64,000 nt of DNA from an uncultured Burkholderiales bacterium (GCA_937949525.1 CALEDT010000039.1:43764-107763); one strand, 5' to 3'. Positions 44,640 to 54,494 are shown, counted from the stretch's first letter. A program made the numbers and translations. The notes: generated by a model from the sequence alone, not told the origin.

Positions 44640-45191
44640 TCAGAGATCCAGACGCGGGTCGCGCGCCGCGCGCGCGCGATGCTCGCGCAGGCGCGCCTCG
44701 GCGCCGTCGTCGATGTAACGGACGCTGGATCGATCCAGACGGCCGGCATACCGCTCCGCGCGCAGGCTGTGCTCACCCTGGCGCCAGTGATACAGGCGGT
44801 TCTCGAAGGCGACGCCGTGGAGGTTGCGCACCGGCTCGGTCTTGAGCGCAGCATCGCCATATTTGCCGCGCAACGCGTCGACCACGGTCTGGAAATGCTT
44901 CTCCGGCAGGCTCAGCGTGATGCCGGTCAGACGCCTGCGCTCGTAGAACAGGAACAGCGAGTCGAGCGGTACGCCGGCAATGGTTTCCGTCTCGCCGGCG
45001 CGCAGGCTGCACACGCGGTCGGCGATCGGCGTGTTCAGCGGCCGGCATTCGAAACGCGGATCGCCGCCGACCAGCGCCAGCGGCGAGCCCAGCTCCAGGC
45101 CCTTGAAGCCGAGCCCATCGGCCGCAGCCGGCATCGCCACGCACAGCGCGGCGGCGGCGAACCAGCCGGCCGCCCTGACCGCCCGGCGCAT
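44640..45191 (-). CDS. Exported hypothetical protein downstream of iscX
   Basis: 183-aa protein with signal peptide MRRAVRAAGWFAAAALCVAMPAAA and a mature part starting DGLGFKGLELGSPLALVG, in the style of small periplasmic proteins. Two cysteines (FECRPL, RVCSLR) may form a disulfide. GVPLDSLFLFYERRRLTGITLSLPEKHFQTVVDAL resembles a fold seen in uncharacterised secreted proteins. Start ATG at 45191 shares one base with the iscX stop (TGATG), with GGAG 8 nt upstream, so it is translated at the end of the isc transcript. Function unknown. Confidence 0.75.
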   Translation of the reverse strand: MRRAVRAAGWFAAAALCVAMPAAADGLGFKGLELGSPLALVGGDPRFECRPLNTPIADRVCSLRAGETETIAGVPLDSLFLFYERRRLTGITLSLPEKHFQTVVDALRGKYGDAALKTEPVRNLHGVAFENRLYHWRQGEHSLRAERYAGRLDRSSVRYIDDGAEARLREHRARAARDPRLDL

Positions 45192-45385
45192 CAATCCATC
45201 TCCTCGATCCACGCCTGCTGGATCGCCTCCAGGATCTTCTCGCCCGAACTGTTCGGATCCCCGCTGAAGCCGGGCAAGGCCATGACCCAGCGGTGCAGAT
45301 CGGTGAAACGGATGGTGCGCGGATCGACATCGGGGTGATGTTCCGCCAGCGCGATGGCGATATCGAGGGTATCGGTCCACTTCAT
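45191..45385 (-). CDS. iscX: Fe-S assembly protein IscX
   Basis: 64-aa acidic protein: MKWTDTLDIAIALAEHHPDVDP, TIRFTDLHRWVMALPGF and EKILEAIQQAWIEE match IscX, which binds IscS and iron and modulates cluster assembly. A TTG at 45391 would add two residues and overlaps the fdx stop; the ATG at 45385 has AAGGA 8 nt upstream and is preferred. Last isc gene proper. Confidence 0.93.
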   Translation of the reverse strand: MKWTDTLDIAIALAEHHPDVDPRTIRFTDLHRWVMALPGFSGDPNSSGEKILEAIQQAWIEEMD

Positions 45386-45387
45386 GC

Positions 45388-45726
45388 TCAATGTCCTTCC
45401 TTGACCATGTTGATGGTGTACTTGGGTATCTCGATCACCACGTCCTCGTCGCCCAGGGTCGCCTGGCAGGACAGCCGCGAGGTCGGTTCCAGGCCCCAGG
45501 CCTTGTCGAGCAGGTCCTCTTCGGTCTCCGTCGGTTCCGGCAGGGAATCATAGCCCTCGCGCACGATGACGTGACAGGTGGTGCAGGCGCAGGATTTCTC
45601 GCAGGCATGCTCGATCTCGATGCCGTTGTCCAGCAGGATGTCGCAGATCGACCGGCCGCTGGCGCCCTCGACCACGGCGCCGTCCGGACACAGCTCGACG
45701 TGGGGCAGCACGATCAGTTGAGGCAT
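45388..45726 (-). CDS. fdx: ISC-type [2Fe-2S] ferredoxin
   Basis: 112-aa adrenodoxin-type ferredoxin that donates electrons for cluster assembly on IscU. Cluster ligands C42, C48, C51 (in ACEKSCACTTC) and C87 (RLSC), plus the extra C46 also present in E. coli Fdx. Its ATG lies 13 nt inside the end of the DUF3050 gene, so the two are translationally coupled. Confidence 0.96.
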   Translation of the reverse strand: MPQLIVLPHVELCPDGAVVEGASGRSICDILLDNGIEIEHACEKSCACTTCHVIVREGYDSLPEPTETEEDLLDKAWGLEPTSRLSCQATLGDEDVVIEIPKYTINMVKEGH

Positions 45727-46502
45727 GCGCTTTCCTGCCGGCTGGGCAGCGCGGCCAGCACGCCGTCCCAGAATTCGATGCGTGCCTCCACCGCGCGGAT
45801 CGCCGCCGCGCGCGCCTCTTCGGCGCGCCGGGGGTCATCGCCGCACAGCGCCTCCAACAGCCGTAGACTGAGCGGCGCGTGGAAATCCTCATCCAGGTGG
45901 ATGTGACGCTTCAGGTAGTAATGGAAGATCGGCGCCTGCGCCTCGGTCACCGCCATGCGTTGCAGAAAGGCGCGGAACATCGCCGGAATCACATGCTCGC
46001 GCCCGAGGGCGAGCGCGGCGGCGACCGTATGCGGCTTGCCGGACTCGATCCAGCCGAAGGTGACGCGGTTGAACGCCGCCGCCGGCGCCGGCGCCAGGCC
46101 GGCGGCGAGCGCGGCGGCGATGCCGTCACGCCCGGCGATGTCGACGAAACGCGCCGGCTTGTCGGCGTCGGCGCCGATCTCGCGCATGGCCCCCAGGTAC
46201 AGCGCGAAATGGCTGGCGAATTCGCCCGGCCGGTCGGGCCCCGCCTCGTCGGTCTCCTCCTCCATCACCAGTTCGTTGATGAAGCGCTGCACGTTGGCAT
46301 CGGCGCCCGGCACCCAGGGCCAGCGCGCGGGCGCCACGGCATGTTGCAGATACTTGATCAGGGACATGAAATCCCACACCGAATGCACGTGGTGGGCCAT
46401 GAACACGCGCAGATCCTCGACGCTGGACACGGCGCCGTAGATCGGATGGCTTTCCAGCCGCTCGCGCAGCGCGGCGACGAATTCGGGTTGGAACAACGGC
46501 AT
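45714..46502 (-). CDS. DUF3050 family protein (heme-oxygenase-like fold) inside the isc operon
   Basis: 262-aa mainly helical protein. AHHVHSVWDFMSLIKYLQ (about 38-55), LVMEEETDE (about 80), ALGREHVIPAMF, and FHYYLKRHIHLDEDFH (about 200) are the conserved His/Glu-rich motifs of DUF3050. Their pattern suggests a metal-binding four-helix core like that of heme-oxygenase-like diiron proteins. The ATG at 46502 has GGAG upstream inside the hscA 3' end; the earlier ATG at 46523 overlaps hscA further. It sits between hscA and fdx, where canonical isc operons have no gene. Substrate unknown; a link to Fe-S or iron biology is inference. Confidence 0.8.
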   Translation of the reverse strand: MPLFQPEFVAALRERLESHPIYGAVSSVEDLRVFMAHHVHSVWDFMSLIKYLQHAVAPARWPWVPGADANVQRFINELVMEEETDEAGPDRPGEFASHFALYLGAMREIGADADKPARFVDIAGRDGIAAALAAGLAPAPAAAFNRVTFGWIESGKPHTVAAALALGREHVIPAMFRAFLQRMAVTEAQAPIFHYYLKRHIHLDEDFHAPLSLRLLEALCGDDPRRAEEARAAAIRAVEARIEFWDGVLAALPSRQESACLN

Positions 46503-46506
46503 GATG

Positions 46507-48375
46507 TCAAATCTCCAGTTCATCCAGACGGTGTCCGGTCAGCGCCTTGCGCACGCTCAGATTCATGCGCCGCGCGGCGAACTCGACGGTACCGTGATTG
46601 AGCGCATCGCTGGCGCGCTTGAGCGCGGCCAGGTCGTCACCGGCCAGCGCATTGTCCAGCGCCGCGACCAGTTTCTCCAGCGCGGCGCGTTCCTCGGTGC
46701 TCAGCAACGCATCGCCATTCTCGGCCAGGGCCGCTTGGGTCGCCTCGACCAGTCGGCGTGCGTCGACCCGCGCCTCGGCCAGGTTGCGCGCCGCCATGTC
46801 GTCCTGCGCGTATTCGTAGGACGCGCGCAGCATCGCGGCGACCTCGTCGTCGCTCAGTCCGTAGGACGGCTTCACGGTGATGCCAGCCTCGATGCCGGTG
46901 CCGGTCTCGCGCGCGGTGACCGACAGCAGGCCGTCGGCATCGACCTGGAAGGTCACGCGCACGCGCGCGGCGCCGGCCACCATGGGCGGGATGCCGCGCA
47001 GCTCGAAGCGCGCCAGGCTGCGGCAATCCGCCACCAGTTCGCGCTCGCCCTGCACCACGTGGATGCTCATGGCCGTCTGGCCGTCCTTGAAGGTGGTAAA
47101 TTCCTGCGCGCGCGCGGTGGGGATGGTGGAATTGCGCGGGATGATCTTCTCCACCAGGCCGCCCATGGTCTCCAAGCCCAGCGACAGTGGCACCACGTCC
47201 AGCAGCAGCCAGTCGTCGCCGGACTTGTTGCCGGCCAGCACGTCGGCCTGCATGGCCGCGCCCAGCGCCACCACCTTGTCGGGATCGAGATTGGTCAGCG
47301 GCATCTGGCCGAAGAACTCGCCCACGGCCGCCTGGATGCGCGGCACGCGCGTGGCGCCGCCCACCATGACCACGCCCTTGACGTCCTGCACGCGCAGCCC
47401 GGCGTCGCGCAGTGCCTTGCGGCAGGGGGTCAAGGTCTTGTTCACCAGACTGGCGGTCAGATCGTTGAAGGTCGTCTCGCTCAGCAGCAGATCGATCACC
47501 TGGCCGCTGGCCAGCAACGCGGTGATGCGCGCCTCGTCGTGGTCGCTCAGGTACTCCTTGGCTTCGCGCGCCTTGGCCATCAGCATGGCCTTGTCGTGGT
47601 CGTCGACGGTATGCAACTGCGCCTGTTCCAGTATCCAGCAATAGATGCGGCGGTCGAAATCGTCGCCACCCAGCGCGGAATCGCCATGCGTGGCCAGCAC
47701 CTCGAACACGCCACGCGTGAGCTTGAGGATGGACAGGTCGAAGGTGCCGCCGCCCAGGTCGTACACGGCATAGATGCCTTCGGCGGCATTGTCCAGGCCG
47801 TAGGCGATGGCGGCGGCGGTCGGCTCGTTGAGCAGGCGCAGCACGTTGAGTCCGGCCAGACGCGCGGCATCCTTTGTGGCCTGACGCTGGGCGTCATCGA
47901 AATACGCCGGCACGGTGATCACCGCGCCCACCAGTTCGCCACCCAGCGCGGCCTCGCCGCGCGCCTTCAGCACCTTGAGGATTTCCGCGGACACCTCCAC
48001 CGGGCTCTTCTCGCCGGCCACGGTGCGCAGACGCACCATGCCGGGGGCGTCGACGAACTGGTAGGGCAGGGTCGCCAGGTCGGGCAGGTCGCGCAGGCCG
48101 CGGCCCATGAAGCGCTTGACCGAGACGATGGTGTTGTGCGGATCCTCGGCCGCGCGCGCCAGCGCCGCGTGGCCCACGTCTACGCCACCGTCGGCGCGGT
48201 AGCGCACCACGGAGGGCAGCAGGCCGTGGCCGCGGGCGTCGTTGAGCACCACGGCGACGCCGTTGCGCACAGTGGCCACCAGCGAGTTGGTGGTGCCCAG
48301 GTCGATGCCGACCGCCAGCCGGTGCTGGTGCGGCGCGGTGGACATGCCGGGTTCGGCGATTTGCAGCAAAGCCAT
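46507..48375 (-). CDS. hscA: Fe-S cluster chaperone HscA (Hsp70 family)
   Basis: 622-aa Hsp70 that with HscB releases clusters from IscU by recognising its LPPVK motif. Nucleotide-binding domain with [51 protein letters not shown] and [14 protein letters not shown]. Substrate-binding domain from about 390 and a shortened helical lid. Start ATG at 48375 ([10 protein letters not shown]); AAGG about 10 nt upstream. hscB is 22 bp upstream. Confidence 0.95.
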   Translation of the reverse strand: MALLQIAEPGMSTAPHQHRLAVGIDLGTTNSLVATVRNGVAVVLNDARGHGLLPSVVRYRADGGVDVGHAALARAAEDPHNTIVSVKRFMGRGLRDLPDLATLPYQFVDAPGMVRLRTVAGEKSPVEVSAEILKVLKARGEAALGGELVGAVITVPAYFDDAQRQATKDAARLAGLNVLRLLNEPTAAAIAYGLDNAAEGIYAVYDLGGGTFDLSILKLTRGVFEVLATHGDSALGGDDFDRRIYCWILEQAQLHTVDDHDKAMLMAKAREAKEYLSDHDEARITALLASGQVIDLLLSETTFNDLTASLVNKTLTPCRKALRDAGLRVQDVKGVVMVGGATRVPRIQAAVGEFFGQMPLTNLDPDKVVALGAAMQADVLAGNKSGDDWLLLDVVPLSLGLETMGGLVEKIIPRNSTIPTARAQEFTTFKDGQTAMSIHVVQGERELVADCRSLARFELRGIPPMVAGAARVRVTFQVDADGLLSVTARETGTGIEAGITVKPSYGLSDDEVAAMLRASYEYAQDDMAARNLAEARVDARRLVEATQAALAENGDALLSTEERAALEKLVAALDNALAGDDLAALKRASDALNHGTVEFAARRMNLSVRKALTGHRLDELEI

Positions 48376-48397
48376 GCTCAGGCAGCCTTCGATGGGG

Positions 48398-48910
48398 TCA
48401 TTGTTCGTACGCCGCCTCGATCTCTTCCAGCAGCTTGTCCATGAAACGCAGTTTGCGCAGGGTGGCGGCGGCGGCCGGCCAGTCCCGACGCCGGTCGATC
48501 TGTTGCGCGAGCTCGGCGCGCAGCTCGGCCGCGTGGGCGCGCAGTTCATCCTCCAGCCGGGCCAGCGCGCCGCTATCCCCGCCGGCATCGGCCAGCGCTT
48601 CGCGCCATTCCATCTGCCGCATCAGGAAGTCCGGCGGCATGGAAGTGTCCCTCGGGTCCAGCGCATCGACGCCGTTGAGTTGCAGCAGATAGCGCGCGCG
48701 CTCGAACGGCTTGCGCAAGGTCTGGTAAGCCTCGTTGACGCGCGTGGCCCACTGCATGGACAGGCGCTGCTCCGCCTCGCCGGCATGCGCGAAGCGGTCC
48801 GGGTGGATCTGCGCCTGGATGTCGCGATAGGCGCGCTCCAGCCGCTCGGCGTCCAGTTCGAAGGCGATGGGAAGACCGAACAGCGCGAAGTGGTTTTGGC
48901 TGAAGTCCAT
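48398..48910 (-). CDS. hscB: Fe-S co-chaperone HscB
   Basis: 170-aa J-type co-chaperone. J-domain 1-75 with [25 protein letters not shown] (as two parts) and HPD at 36-38, linker, and a C-terminal three-helix IscU-binding domain (about 88-170, [14 protein letters not shown]). It delivers IscU to HscA. Preceded by a 76-bp gap after iscA without visible signals. Confidence 0.95.
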   Translation of the reverse strand: MDFSQNHFALFGLPIAFELDAERLERAYRDIQAQIHPDRFAHAGEAEQRLSMQWATRVNEAYQTLRKPFERARYLLQLNGVDALDPRDTSMPPDFLMRQMEWREALADAGGDSGALARLEDELRAHAAELRAELAQQIDRRRDWPAAAATLRKLRFMDKLLEEIEAAYEQ

Positions 48911-48986
48911 GTCGGGTGGGTGGCGGGGGCCGGTCGCAGGCGCGGCGCGCCGGTCAGGCTACGCGCCAGCGCCGGCCCGCCGATGC

Positions 48987-49310
48987 TCAGACGTTGAACG
49001 ACTCACCGCACCCGCACTGCGACTTCACGTTCGGGTTGTTGAACTTGAAGCCCTCGTTCAGTCCCTCGCGCACGAAGTCCAGCTCGGTGCCCTCCAGATA
49101 GCTCAGACTCTTCGGGTCGATGTACACGGTGACGCCGTGGCTCTCGAACTTGAGATCCTCCGGGTCTTCCGCATCGGCGAATTCCAGCTTGTAGGCCATG
49201 CCGGAGCACCCGGAAGTGCGCACGCCGAGCTTGAGGCCGATACCCTTGCCGCGTTTGGCCAGGAAGTTCTTGACGTGCGTGGCGGCGCGTTCGGACAGCG
49301 TGACGGGCAT
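48987..49310 (-). CDS. iscA: A-type Fe-S carrier IscA
   Basis: 107-aa protein with the three invariant cysteines C35 (TSGCSG), C99 and C101 (QCGCGESF) that bind iron or an Fe-S cluster for transfer to apo-targets. The ATG at 49310 ([17 protein letters not shown]) follows iscU by 11 bp; the open frame upstream is not part of the protein. Length matches IscA. Confidence 0.95.
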   Translation of the reverse strand: MPVTLSERAATHVKNFLAKRGKGIGLKLGVRTSGCSGMAYKLEFADAEDPEDLKFESHGVTVYIDPKSLSYLEGTELDFVREGLNEGFKFNNPNVKSQCGCGESFNV

Positions 49311-49321
49311 GGCGGTCCCCC

Positions 49322-49747
49322 TCAAGCAGCCAGCGGCGGATGGCAGGCGGTGTATTCCTCGCCGCCCAGGCCGTGCTTCTTGCGGTAATCGGCCACCGCG
49401 GCCTTGATCGCGTCTTCCGCCAGGATGGAACAGTGGATCTTGACCGGCGGCAACGCCAGCTCCTCGGCGATCTGCGTGTTCTTCAGGGCCATGGCCTCGT
49501 CCAGGGTCTTGCCCTTGACCCACTCGGTCACCAGTGACGACGACGCGATGGCCGAGCCGCAGCCGTAGGTCTTGAAGCGCGCATCCTCGATGATGCCCTG
49601 CTCGTTGACCTTGATCTGCAACTTCATCACGTCGCCGCAGGCCGGCGCGCCCACCATGCCGGTACCGACGCCAGCGGCTTCCTTGTCGAACGAGCCGACG
49701 TTGCGCGGATTTTCGTAATGATCCAGAACCTTTTCGCTGTATGACAT
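49322..49747 (-). CDS. iscU: Fe-S cluster scaffold IscU
   Basis: 141-aa scaffold. Cluster ligands C37, D39, C63, H105 and C106 occur at the same numbers as in E. coli (APACGD, YGCGSA, KIHCS), and the HscA-recognition motif LPPVK is at 99-103. The C-terminal tail ([12 protein letters not shown]) is longer by about 13 residues than in E. coli. 88 bp after iscS, with a 9-bp inverted repeat between. Confidence 0.97.
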   Translation of the reverse strand: MSYSEKVLDHYENPRNVGSFDKEAAGVGTGMVGAPACGDVMKLQIKVNEQGIIEDARFKTYGCGSAIASSSLVTEWVKGKTLDEAMALKNTQIAEELALPPVKIHCSILAEDAIKAAVADYRKKHGLGGEEYTACHPPLAA

Positions 49748-49770
49748 GTGCGTGCTCCTTAGATAGCAGG

Positions 49771-49812
49771 GGGAAACGGCAAGCGTGCGTGGCGTTGCGT
49801 CGCCCGTTTCCC
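49771..49812 (-). other. Inverted repeat in the iscS-iscU gap
   Basis: GGGAAACGG (49771-49779) and CCGTTTCCC (49804-49812) are perfect 9-bp arms around 24 bp. In the transcript they can form a hairpin between iscS and iscU. There is no U-tract, so it is not a classical terminator; processing or differential stability is possible. Confidence 0.5.
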
Positions 49813-49835
49813 GAACTCAACCATGACCCGATCGA

Positions 49836-51047
49836 TCAATGCGCCGCCCACTGCACGGTATTCAGATCGATGCCGTCCTTGTACATCTCCCACAACGGCG
49901 ACATCTCGCGCAGCTTGCCGATCTTCTCGTGCAGCAGCCGGATGGCGTAGTCGATCTCCTCCTCGGTGGTGAAACGGCCGATGGTGAAGCGGATGGAACT
50001 GTGCGCCAGCTCGTCGTTGCGCCCCAGCGCCTTCAACACGTAGGACGGCTCCAGACTGGCGGAGGTGCAGGCGGAGCCGGAGGAGACCGCGAGATCCTTG
50101 ATCGCCATGATCAGGCTCTCGCCCTCGACGAAGTTGAAGCTGACGTTGAGGTTGCCGGCGATGCGGCGTTCGAAGTCGCCGTTCAGATGCACTTCCTCGA
50201 TGTCCTGCAAGCCGTGCCACAGCTTGTCGCGCAGGTGGCGGATGCGTTCCGTCTCGGCACCCATCTCCAGACGGGCGATGCGGAACGCCTCGCCCATACC
50301 GACGATCTGGTGCGTGGCCAGCGTGCCCGAGCGCATGCCACGTTCGTGGCCGCCGCCGTGCATCTGCGCCTCCAGGCGCACGCGCGGCTTGCGCCGCACG
50401 TACAACGCGCCGACGCCCTTGGGACCATAGGTCTTGTGCGCCGAGAACGACATCAGATCGACCTTGATGCGGGACAGGTCGATCTCCACCTTGCCGGTGG
50501 CCTGCGCCGCGTCGACGTGGAACAGCACGCCGCGTTCCCTGCAGATTTCACCCAGCGCGGGGATGTCCTGGATCACGCCGATCTCATTGTTGACGTACAT
50601 CACTGAGGCCAGGATGGTGTCCGGCCGGATGGCCGCGCGGAATTCATCGAGGTCGATGAGCCCGTTGGCGCCGACGCCCAGATAAGTCACCTCGTAGCCG
50701 ACGCGTTCCAGCTCGCGGCAGGTGTCGAGCACCGCCTTGTGCTCGGTCTTGACCGTGATCAGATGCTTGCCCTTGCCGGCATAGAAGTGCGCCGCACCCT
50801 TGATGGCCAGGTTGTTGGACTCGGTGGCGCCGGAGGTCCAGACGATCTCCTTGGGGTCGGCATTGACCAGTGCGGCGACATGGCCACGCGCCTCTTCCAC
50901 GGCTTTTTCCGCTTCCCAGCCGAAGGCATGGGAACGCGATGCCGGGTTGCCGAATTTCTCGGTCAGGTAAGGGATCATCTTCTCGGCGACACGCGGGTCC
51001 ACCGGTGTGGTGGCGGAATAATCGAGATAGATCGGGGTCTTCAGCAT
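49836..51047 (-). CDS. iscS: Cysteine desulfurase IscS
   Basis: 403-aa PLP-dependent enzyme that supplies persulfide sulfur for Fe-S clusters, tRNA thiolation and cofactors. PLP-binding Lys205 in [12 protein letters not shown], active-site Cys327 in [17 protein letters not shown] on the mobile loop, and [14 protein letters not shown] for cofactor phosphate. Start [18 protein letters not shown]. 22 bp after iscR. Confidence 0.97.
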   Translation of the reverse strand: MLKTPIYLDYSATTPVDPRVAEKMIPYLTEKFGNPASRSHAFGWEAEKAVEEARGHVAALVNADPKEIVWTSGATESNNLAIKGAAHFYAGKGKHLITVKTEHKAVLDTCRELERVGYEVTYLGVGANGLIDLDEFRAAIRPDTILASVMYVNNEIGVIQDIPALGEICRERGVLFHVDAAQATGKVEIDLSRIKVDLMSFSAHKTYGPKGVGALYVRRKPRVRLEAQMHGGGHERGMRSGTLATHQIVGMGEAFRIARLEMGAETERIRHLRDKLWHGLQDIEEVHLNGDFERRIAGNLNVSFNFVEGESLIMAIKDLAVSSGSACTSASLEPSYVLKALGRNDELAHSSIRFTIGRFTTEEEIDYAIRLLHEKIGKLREMSPLWEMYKDGIDLNTVQWAAH

Positions 51048-51069
51048 GATGTCGTGCGCTCCTTGCGGC

Positions 51070-51558
51070 TCAACCGTTGACCACGGCCTTCAGCTCGGCC
51101 GAGCCGACGATGCGGCGGCCGTCATGTTTGTGCGCGTGGCCCTCGGCCGGTTTATCCAGTTGTTGCCGCACCAGTTCGGCCAGATTGACCGAGTCGAGGT
51201 AATCGTAGATACGCGCGTTCAGCGCCATCCACAAGTCGTGGGTCATGCACTCGCGGTCGTCGTGGCAATTGCCCAGGCCGCCGCACTGCGTGGCGTCGAT
51301 CGGCTCATCGACGGCGCGAATGATGTCCGCAACGGAAATGTCCTCCAGCGACTTGGCCAGCGTGTAACCGCCGCCGGGGCCGCGCACGCTGTCGACGATG
51401 CCCTGCCGGCGCAGACGGCCGAACAACTGTTCCAGATAGGACAGCGAAATACGTTGCCGCTCGCTGATGCCGGCCAGCGTAACGGGACCACGCTGGTGGC
51501 GCATGCCCAGGTCGATCATCGCCGTTACCGCGAAACGTCCTTTGGTGGTCAAGCGCAT
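51070..51558 (-). CDS. iscR: Fe-S-responsive transcriptional regulator IscR
   Basis: 162-aa Rrf2-family repressor. Winged helix-turn-helix ([36 protein letters not shown]), and [2Fe-2S] ligands C92, C98, C104 and H107, numbered as in E. coli. With a cluster it represses isc through type 1 sites; one is present in its own promoter. A His/Lys-rich C-terminal tail ([10 protein letters not shown]) is seen. First gene of the isc operon. Confidence 0.96.
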   Translation of the reverse strand: MRLTTKGRFAVTAMIDLGMRHQRGPVTLAGISERQRISLSYLEQLFGRLRRQGIVDSVRGPGGGYTLAKSLEDISVADIIRAVDEPIDATQCGGLGNCHDDRECMTHDLWMALNARIYDYLDSVNLAELVRQQLDKPAEGHAHKHDGRRIVGSAELKAVVNG

Positions 51559-51591
51559 GGTTTGCCTCGTTGCGGAAGTGTGGGTGACGAC

Positions 51592-51624
51592 ACTGTACTA
51601 ATCCCGATTAATTTGGTCAACTAT
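51592..51624 (-). promoter_or_regulatory. iscR promoter with IscR type 1 binding site
   Basis: On the minus strand TTGACC (51620-51615), a 17-bp spacer and TACAGT (51597-51592) form a sigma-70 promoter. The 25-bp site 51624-51600 overlaps it; its left half ATAGTTGAC fits the IscR type 1 consensus half ATAsyyGAC exactly and the right half TAATCGGGATT fits at 8 of 11 positions. Autorepression by holo-IscR is predicted. Confidence 0.75.
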
Positions 51625-51640
51625 TGCGTATTCAAGATCG

Positions 51641-52390
51641 TCAGTCGACCATTTTGTTCAACGAGTCGGCATCGATGTGATCGTCCGGCCGCAGTACCTC
51701 GCGCGCTCCGCCCAGACGACGCAGTTCCGCCACGATCCAGTCCAGACGCTGGTCGGTGTGCGCGGAGTGATCGATCAGGCCGTGGATGGCCTTGACCATC
51801 GGGTCGTTCATGTCGCTGGACACCGCGTAGGCGGAGAACCCCAACTTGTTGGCCGCCTGTTCACGTGCGCGGTCCTGTTCCGCGTCGAGGATGCGCGCCG
51901 GGATGCCGACCGCCGTCGCCCCCGCCGGCACGTCCTTGACCACCACCGCGTTGGAGCCCACCTTGGCGCCCTCGCCCAGCGTGATCGGTCCGAGGATCTT
52001 GGCGCCGGCGCCGACGATCACGCCACGTTCCAGCGTCGGGTGGCGCTTGCCCTTCTTCCATGACGTGCCGCCCAGCGTAACGCCGTGATAGAGCGTGCAG
52101 TCGTCGCCTACCTCGGCGGTCTCGCCGATCACCACACCCATGCCGTGATCGATGAATACCCGCCGGCCGATGCGCGCGCCGGGGTGGATCTCGATGCCGG
52201 TGAACCAGCGCGCCAGATGGCTGGACAGACGTGCCAGCCACTTCAAGCCCAGGTTCCACAGCGCGTGCGACAGACGGTGCCAGAGGATGGCGTGCAGGCC
52301 GGGATAGGTGGTGAGCACCTCGAAGAACGTGCGCGCCGCCGGATCGCGATCGAAAACCACGCGGATGTCTTCCCGCAGCCTGGCAAACAT
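51641..52390 (-). CDS. cysE: Serine O-acetyltransferase
   Basis: 249-aa left-handed beta-helix enzyme making O-acetylserine for cysteine synthesis. [21 protein letters not shown], the catalytic His in this segment, [18 protein letters not shown] and [23 protein letters not shown] show hexapeptide repeats (about 60-180). The C-terminal part (about 185-249) is longer and unlike the E. coli tail. Its position directly before iscR links cysteine supply to the cysteine desulfurase operon. It has its own promoter overlapping the trmJ stop. Confidence 0.94.
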   Translation of the reverse strand: MFARLREDIRVVFDRDPAARTFFEVLTTYPGLHAILWHRLSHALWNLGLKWLARLSSHLARWFTGIEIHPGARIGRRVFIDHGMGVVIGETAEVGDDCTLYHGVTLGGTSWKKGKRHPTLERGVIVGAGAKILGPITLGEGAKVGSNAVVVKDVPAGATAVGIPARILDAEQDRAREQAANKLGFSAYAVSSDMNDPMVKAIHGLIDHSAHTDQRLDWIVAELRRLGGAREVLRPDDHIDADSLNKMVD

Positions 52391-52421
52391 TCGAATATTC
52401 AGAAGCGCTCAAAAGATTGAA

Positions 52422-52450
52422 AGTATGCGATTGCCGATCGAGCGGGTCAA
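52422..52450 (-). promoter_or_regulatory. cysE promoter overlapping the trmJ stop codon
   Basis: On the minus strand TTGACC (52450-52445), 17-bp spacer, CATACT (52427-52422), 31 bp before the cysE ATG. The TGA within the -35 box is the trmJ stop codon, so cysE can be transcribed independently of trmJ. Confidence 0.5.
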
Positions 52451-53211
52451 TTTTGTCGCCGCGGCCTGCGTGTGGCGTTGAGGATGCCACGCCAGATCGC
52501 GACTTCTTCATCCTCCAGACCGGCTTTGGCAAAAAACCGGCGCATGCGCGGCATCAACCGCTTGGGCTGGACGGGATCGAGAAAACCGATGGCGATCAGG
52601 GTCTGCTCCAGATCCGCGACCAGCCCTTCGACCGCCGCATGGCTGGCCGGCGCGAACGTGGGCAGGTCGAGCACCCGGTCGGCCGCGGCGCAGCGCAGCT
52701 CATAGGCCAGCACCTGCACCGCCGCCGCCAGATTGAGCGATGCGTAGGCGGGATTGGCCGGGATGTTGAGCAGCCAGCGGCATTGCATCAGGTGTTCGTT
52801 GGACAGGCCGTAGGTCTCCGAGCCGAACACCAGCGCCACCGCGCCCACCCGGGCGTGGCGCAACAGCTCCGGCGCGGCCTGGCGCGGCGTGTACGCCGGA
52901 TGCGGCAGATCGCGCCGGCGCGAGGTACAGGCGGCCGCCAACACCGTGTCCGCCAGCGCCTCGTCCAGCGTCGCGCACACGCGCGCCGCTTCCAGCACGT
53001 CCAGCGCGCCGGACGCGCGCGCCCGCGCGGTGTCGTCGATGGCGCAAGCCGGAGCCACCAGGGTCAGGCGCTCGAGCCCCATGACCTTCATCGCCCGCGC
53101 CGCGCCGCCCAGGTTGCCCGGATGCGAGGTTTCCACCAGCACCACCTCGACCCGCCGTAGCGCATCGAGGTGGTCGCGGGCGGGGTCAGGGTTCAAGGTA
53201 GAATCCGCCAC
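52447..53211 (-). CDS. trmJ: tRNA (cytidine/uridine-32-2'-O-)-methyltransferase TrmJ
   Basis: 254-aa SPOUT enzyme methylating position 32 of tRNAs. [23 protein letters not shown] (motif 1; N-x-G-x-x-x-R) at the N terminus, [16 protein letters not shown] (motif 2) and [23 protein letters not shown] (motif 3) form the knot. A helical C-terminal extension (about 165-254) is typical for TrmJ. GTG start at 53211. Divergent from suhB with 28 bp between. Confidence 0.94.
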   Translation of the reverse strand: MADSTLNPDPARDHLDALRRVEVVLVETSHPGNLGGAARAMKVMGLERLTLVAPACAIDDTARARASGALDVLEAARVCATLDEALADTVLAAACTSRRRDLPHPAYTPRQAAPELLRHARVGAVALVFGSETYGLSNEHLMQCRWLLNIPANPAYASLNLAAAVQVLAYELRCAAADRVLDLPTFAPASHAAVEGLVADLEQTLIAIGFLDPVQPKRLMPRMRRFFAKAGLEDEEVAIWRGILNATRRPRRQN

Positions 53212-53239
53212 GGTTCACTTCATGCTCTTTGGCCAAATC

Positions 53240-54040
53240 ATGCATCCGATGCTCAACACGGCGGTCAAGGCCGCGCGCCGCGCCGGCGCCATCATCAATC
53301 GCGCCTCGCTCGACGTGGAACGTCTGACCGTGCGCAGCAAGCGCGAGAACGACTACGTCAGCGAAGTCGACCACGCAGCGGAACAGGCCATTATCGAGAC
53401 GCTGCTCGACGCCTATCCGAAACATGCGATTCTAGCCGAGGAGTCGGGCGAGGCCGGCGAGTCGGAATACCAGTGGGTGATCGATCCGCTCGACGGCACC
53501 ACCAACTTTCTGCACGGTTTTCCACAGTACGCGGTGTCCATCGCGCTGCTGCATCACGGCCAGTTGTCGCAGGCGGTGGTGTACGACCCGGCGCGCAATG
53601 ATCTGTACACGGCCAGCCGCGGCCGCGGCGCCTACCTGAACGACCGCCGCATCCGCGTATCGCGGCGCGACAGGTTGCAGGACGCACTGATCGGCACCGG
53701 CTTTCCGTTCCGCGACTTCACGCACTTGGACGCCTATCTGGGCATGTTCCGCGATCTGCTGCAGAAGACTTCCGGCCTGCGCCGGCCGGGCTCGGCGGCG
53801 CTGGATCTGGCTTGGGTGGCGGCCGGCCACACCGACGGTTTCTTCGAACTGGGCCTATCGCCCTGGGACATCGCCGCCGGCTGCCTGCTGATCCTGGAGG
53901 CCGGCGGTCTGGTCAGCGATGTGGCCGGCAACGAGGGTTACCTGAACAGCGGTCATGTGGTGGCCGGCAATCCCAAGGTGTTCGTACAGTTGCTGCAGGC
54001 GCTGCAACCGCACCTCACCCCTGCCTTACGCGGCGACTGA
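53240..54040 (+). CDS. suhB: Inositol-1-monophosphatase SuhB
   Basis: 266-aa Mg2+-dependent phosphatase of the FIG superfamily; in E. coli SuhB also binds RNA polymerase and NusG-NusA complexes during rRNA transcription. Metal-site motifs [23 protein letters not shown], and [15 protein letters not shown]. The ATG at 53240 gives [16 protein letters not shown], matching E. coli MHPMLNIAVRAARKAG. Two upstream in-frame starts overlap the divergent trmJ and are disfavoured. Confidence 0.95.
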   Translation: MHPMLNTAVKAARRAGAIINRASLDVERLTVRSKRENDYVSEVDHAAEQAIIETLLDAYPKHAILAEESGEAGESEYQWVIDPLDGTTNFLHGFPQYAVSIALLHHGQLSQAVVYDPARNDLYTASRGRGAYLNDRRIRVSRRDRLQDALIGTGFPFRDFTHLDAYLGMFRDLLQKTSGLRRPGSAALDLAWVAAGHTDGFFELGLSPWDIAAGCLLILEAGGLVSDVAGNEGYLNSGHVVAGNPKVFVQLLQALQPHLTPALRGD

Positions 54041-54254
54041 ACCACCGACGTCCAGACTTCCGGGACCCTGATCACCACGCCGAGGCCGGCGATGCCGGCA
54101 CCGAGTGCAAGAACAGACCCAGCCGCGTTTCTTGCATCAGTAGCCGTCGCGCCCACCCAAACCCCTGGATCGCGCGCTACGCGCGCGCAGGCAATACCCC
54201 GCCCACCAGCGCGGCAGCCCGCCCCGCAAACCGGCCGCCGCCGCGGCTCCACAC

Positions 54255-54494
54255 TCAGCACTGCCCGGGCCCCGCCGGTCCACCGCGATATTTGCGATAC
54301 AGCTTCACCCCCAACAGCACGCTGGGCAGCAAATGCCAGAACACGTCGAAGATGTCGATCGGCCGGGTGAGCGTGCCTTGCCTGAGCATGCGCGCCTTTT
54401 CCACCAGGTGCGGCTCCGGCACGAAGGGCGCACCGAGCATGAGAATGGCGAGCACGACCAGCAAGGCGAGGGGAAATTCATCGATGAAGCGCAT
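54255..54494 (-). CDS. Small membrane protein, unknown
   Basis: 79 aa: one clear N-terminal TM (LALLVVLAILMLGAPFVP) and a weaker C-terminal hydrophobic stretch (FDVFWHLLPSVLLGVKLY) ending in a basic tail. Conserved-looking PHLVEKARMLRQGTLTRPIDIFDVF resembles short proteins common in Gammaproteobacteria with no assigned role (sometimes mislabelled RND transporter). The flanking 54041-54254 and 54495-54655 hold no recognisable feature. Confidence 0.65.
   Translation of the reverse strand: MRFIDEFPLALLVVLAILMLGAPFVPEPHLVEKARMLRQGTLTRPIDIFDVFWHLLPSVLLGVKLYRKYRGGPAGPGQC

Noticed and set aside
46501..48444. 647-codon open frame on the plus strand opposite hscA
   Set aside because: Antisense shadow; composition is rich in His, Gln and Arg and nothing matches a family, while hscA has all Hsp70 motifs.
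53222..53240. Earlier ATG for suhB at 53222
   Set aside because: It adds six residues absent from homologues, and the start at 53240 reproduces the conserved MHPMLN N-terminus.
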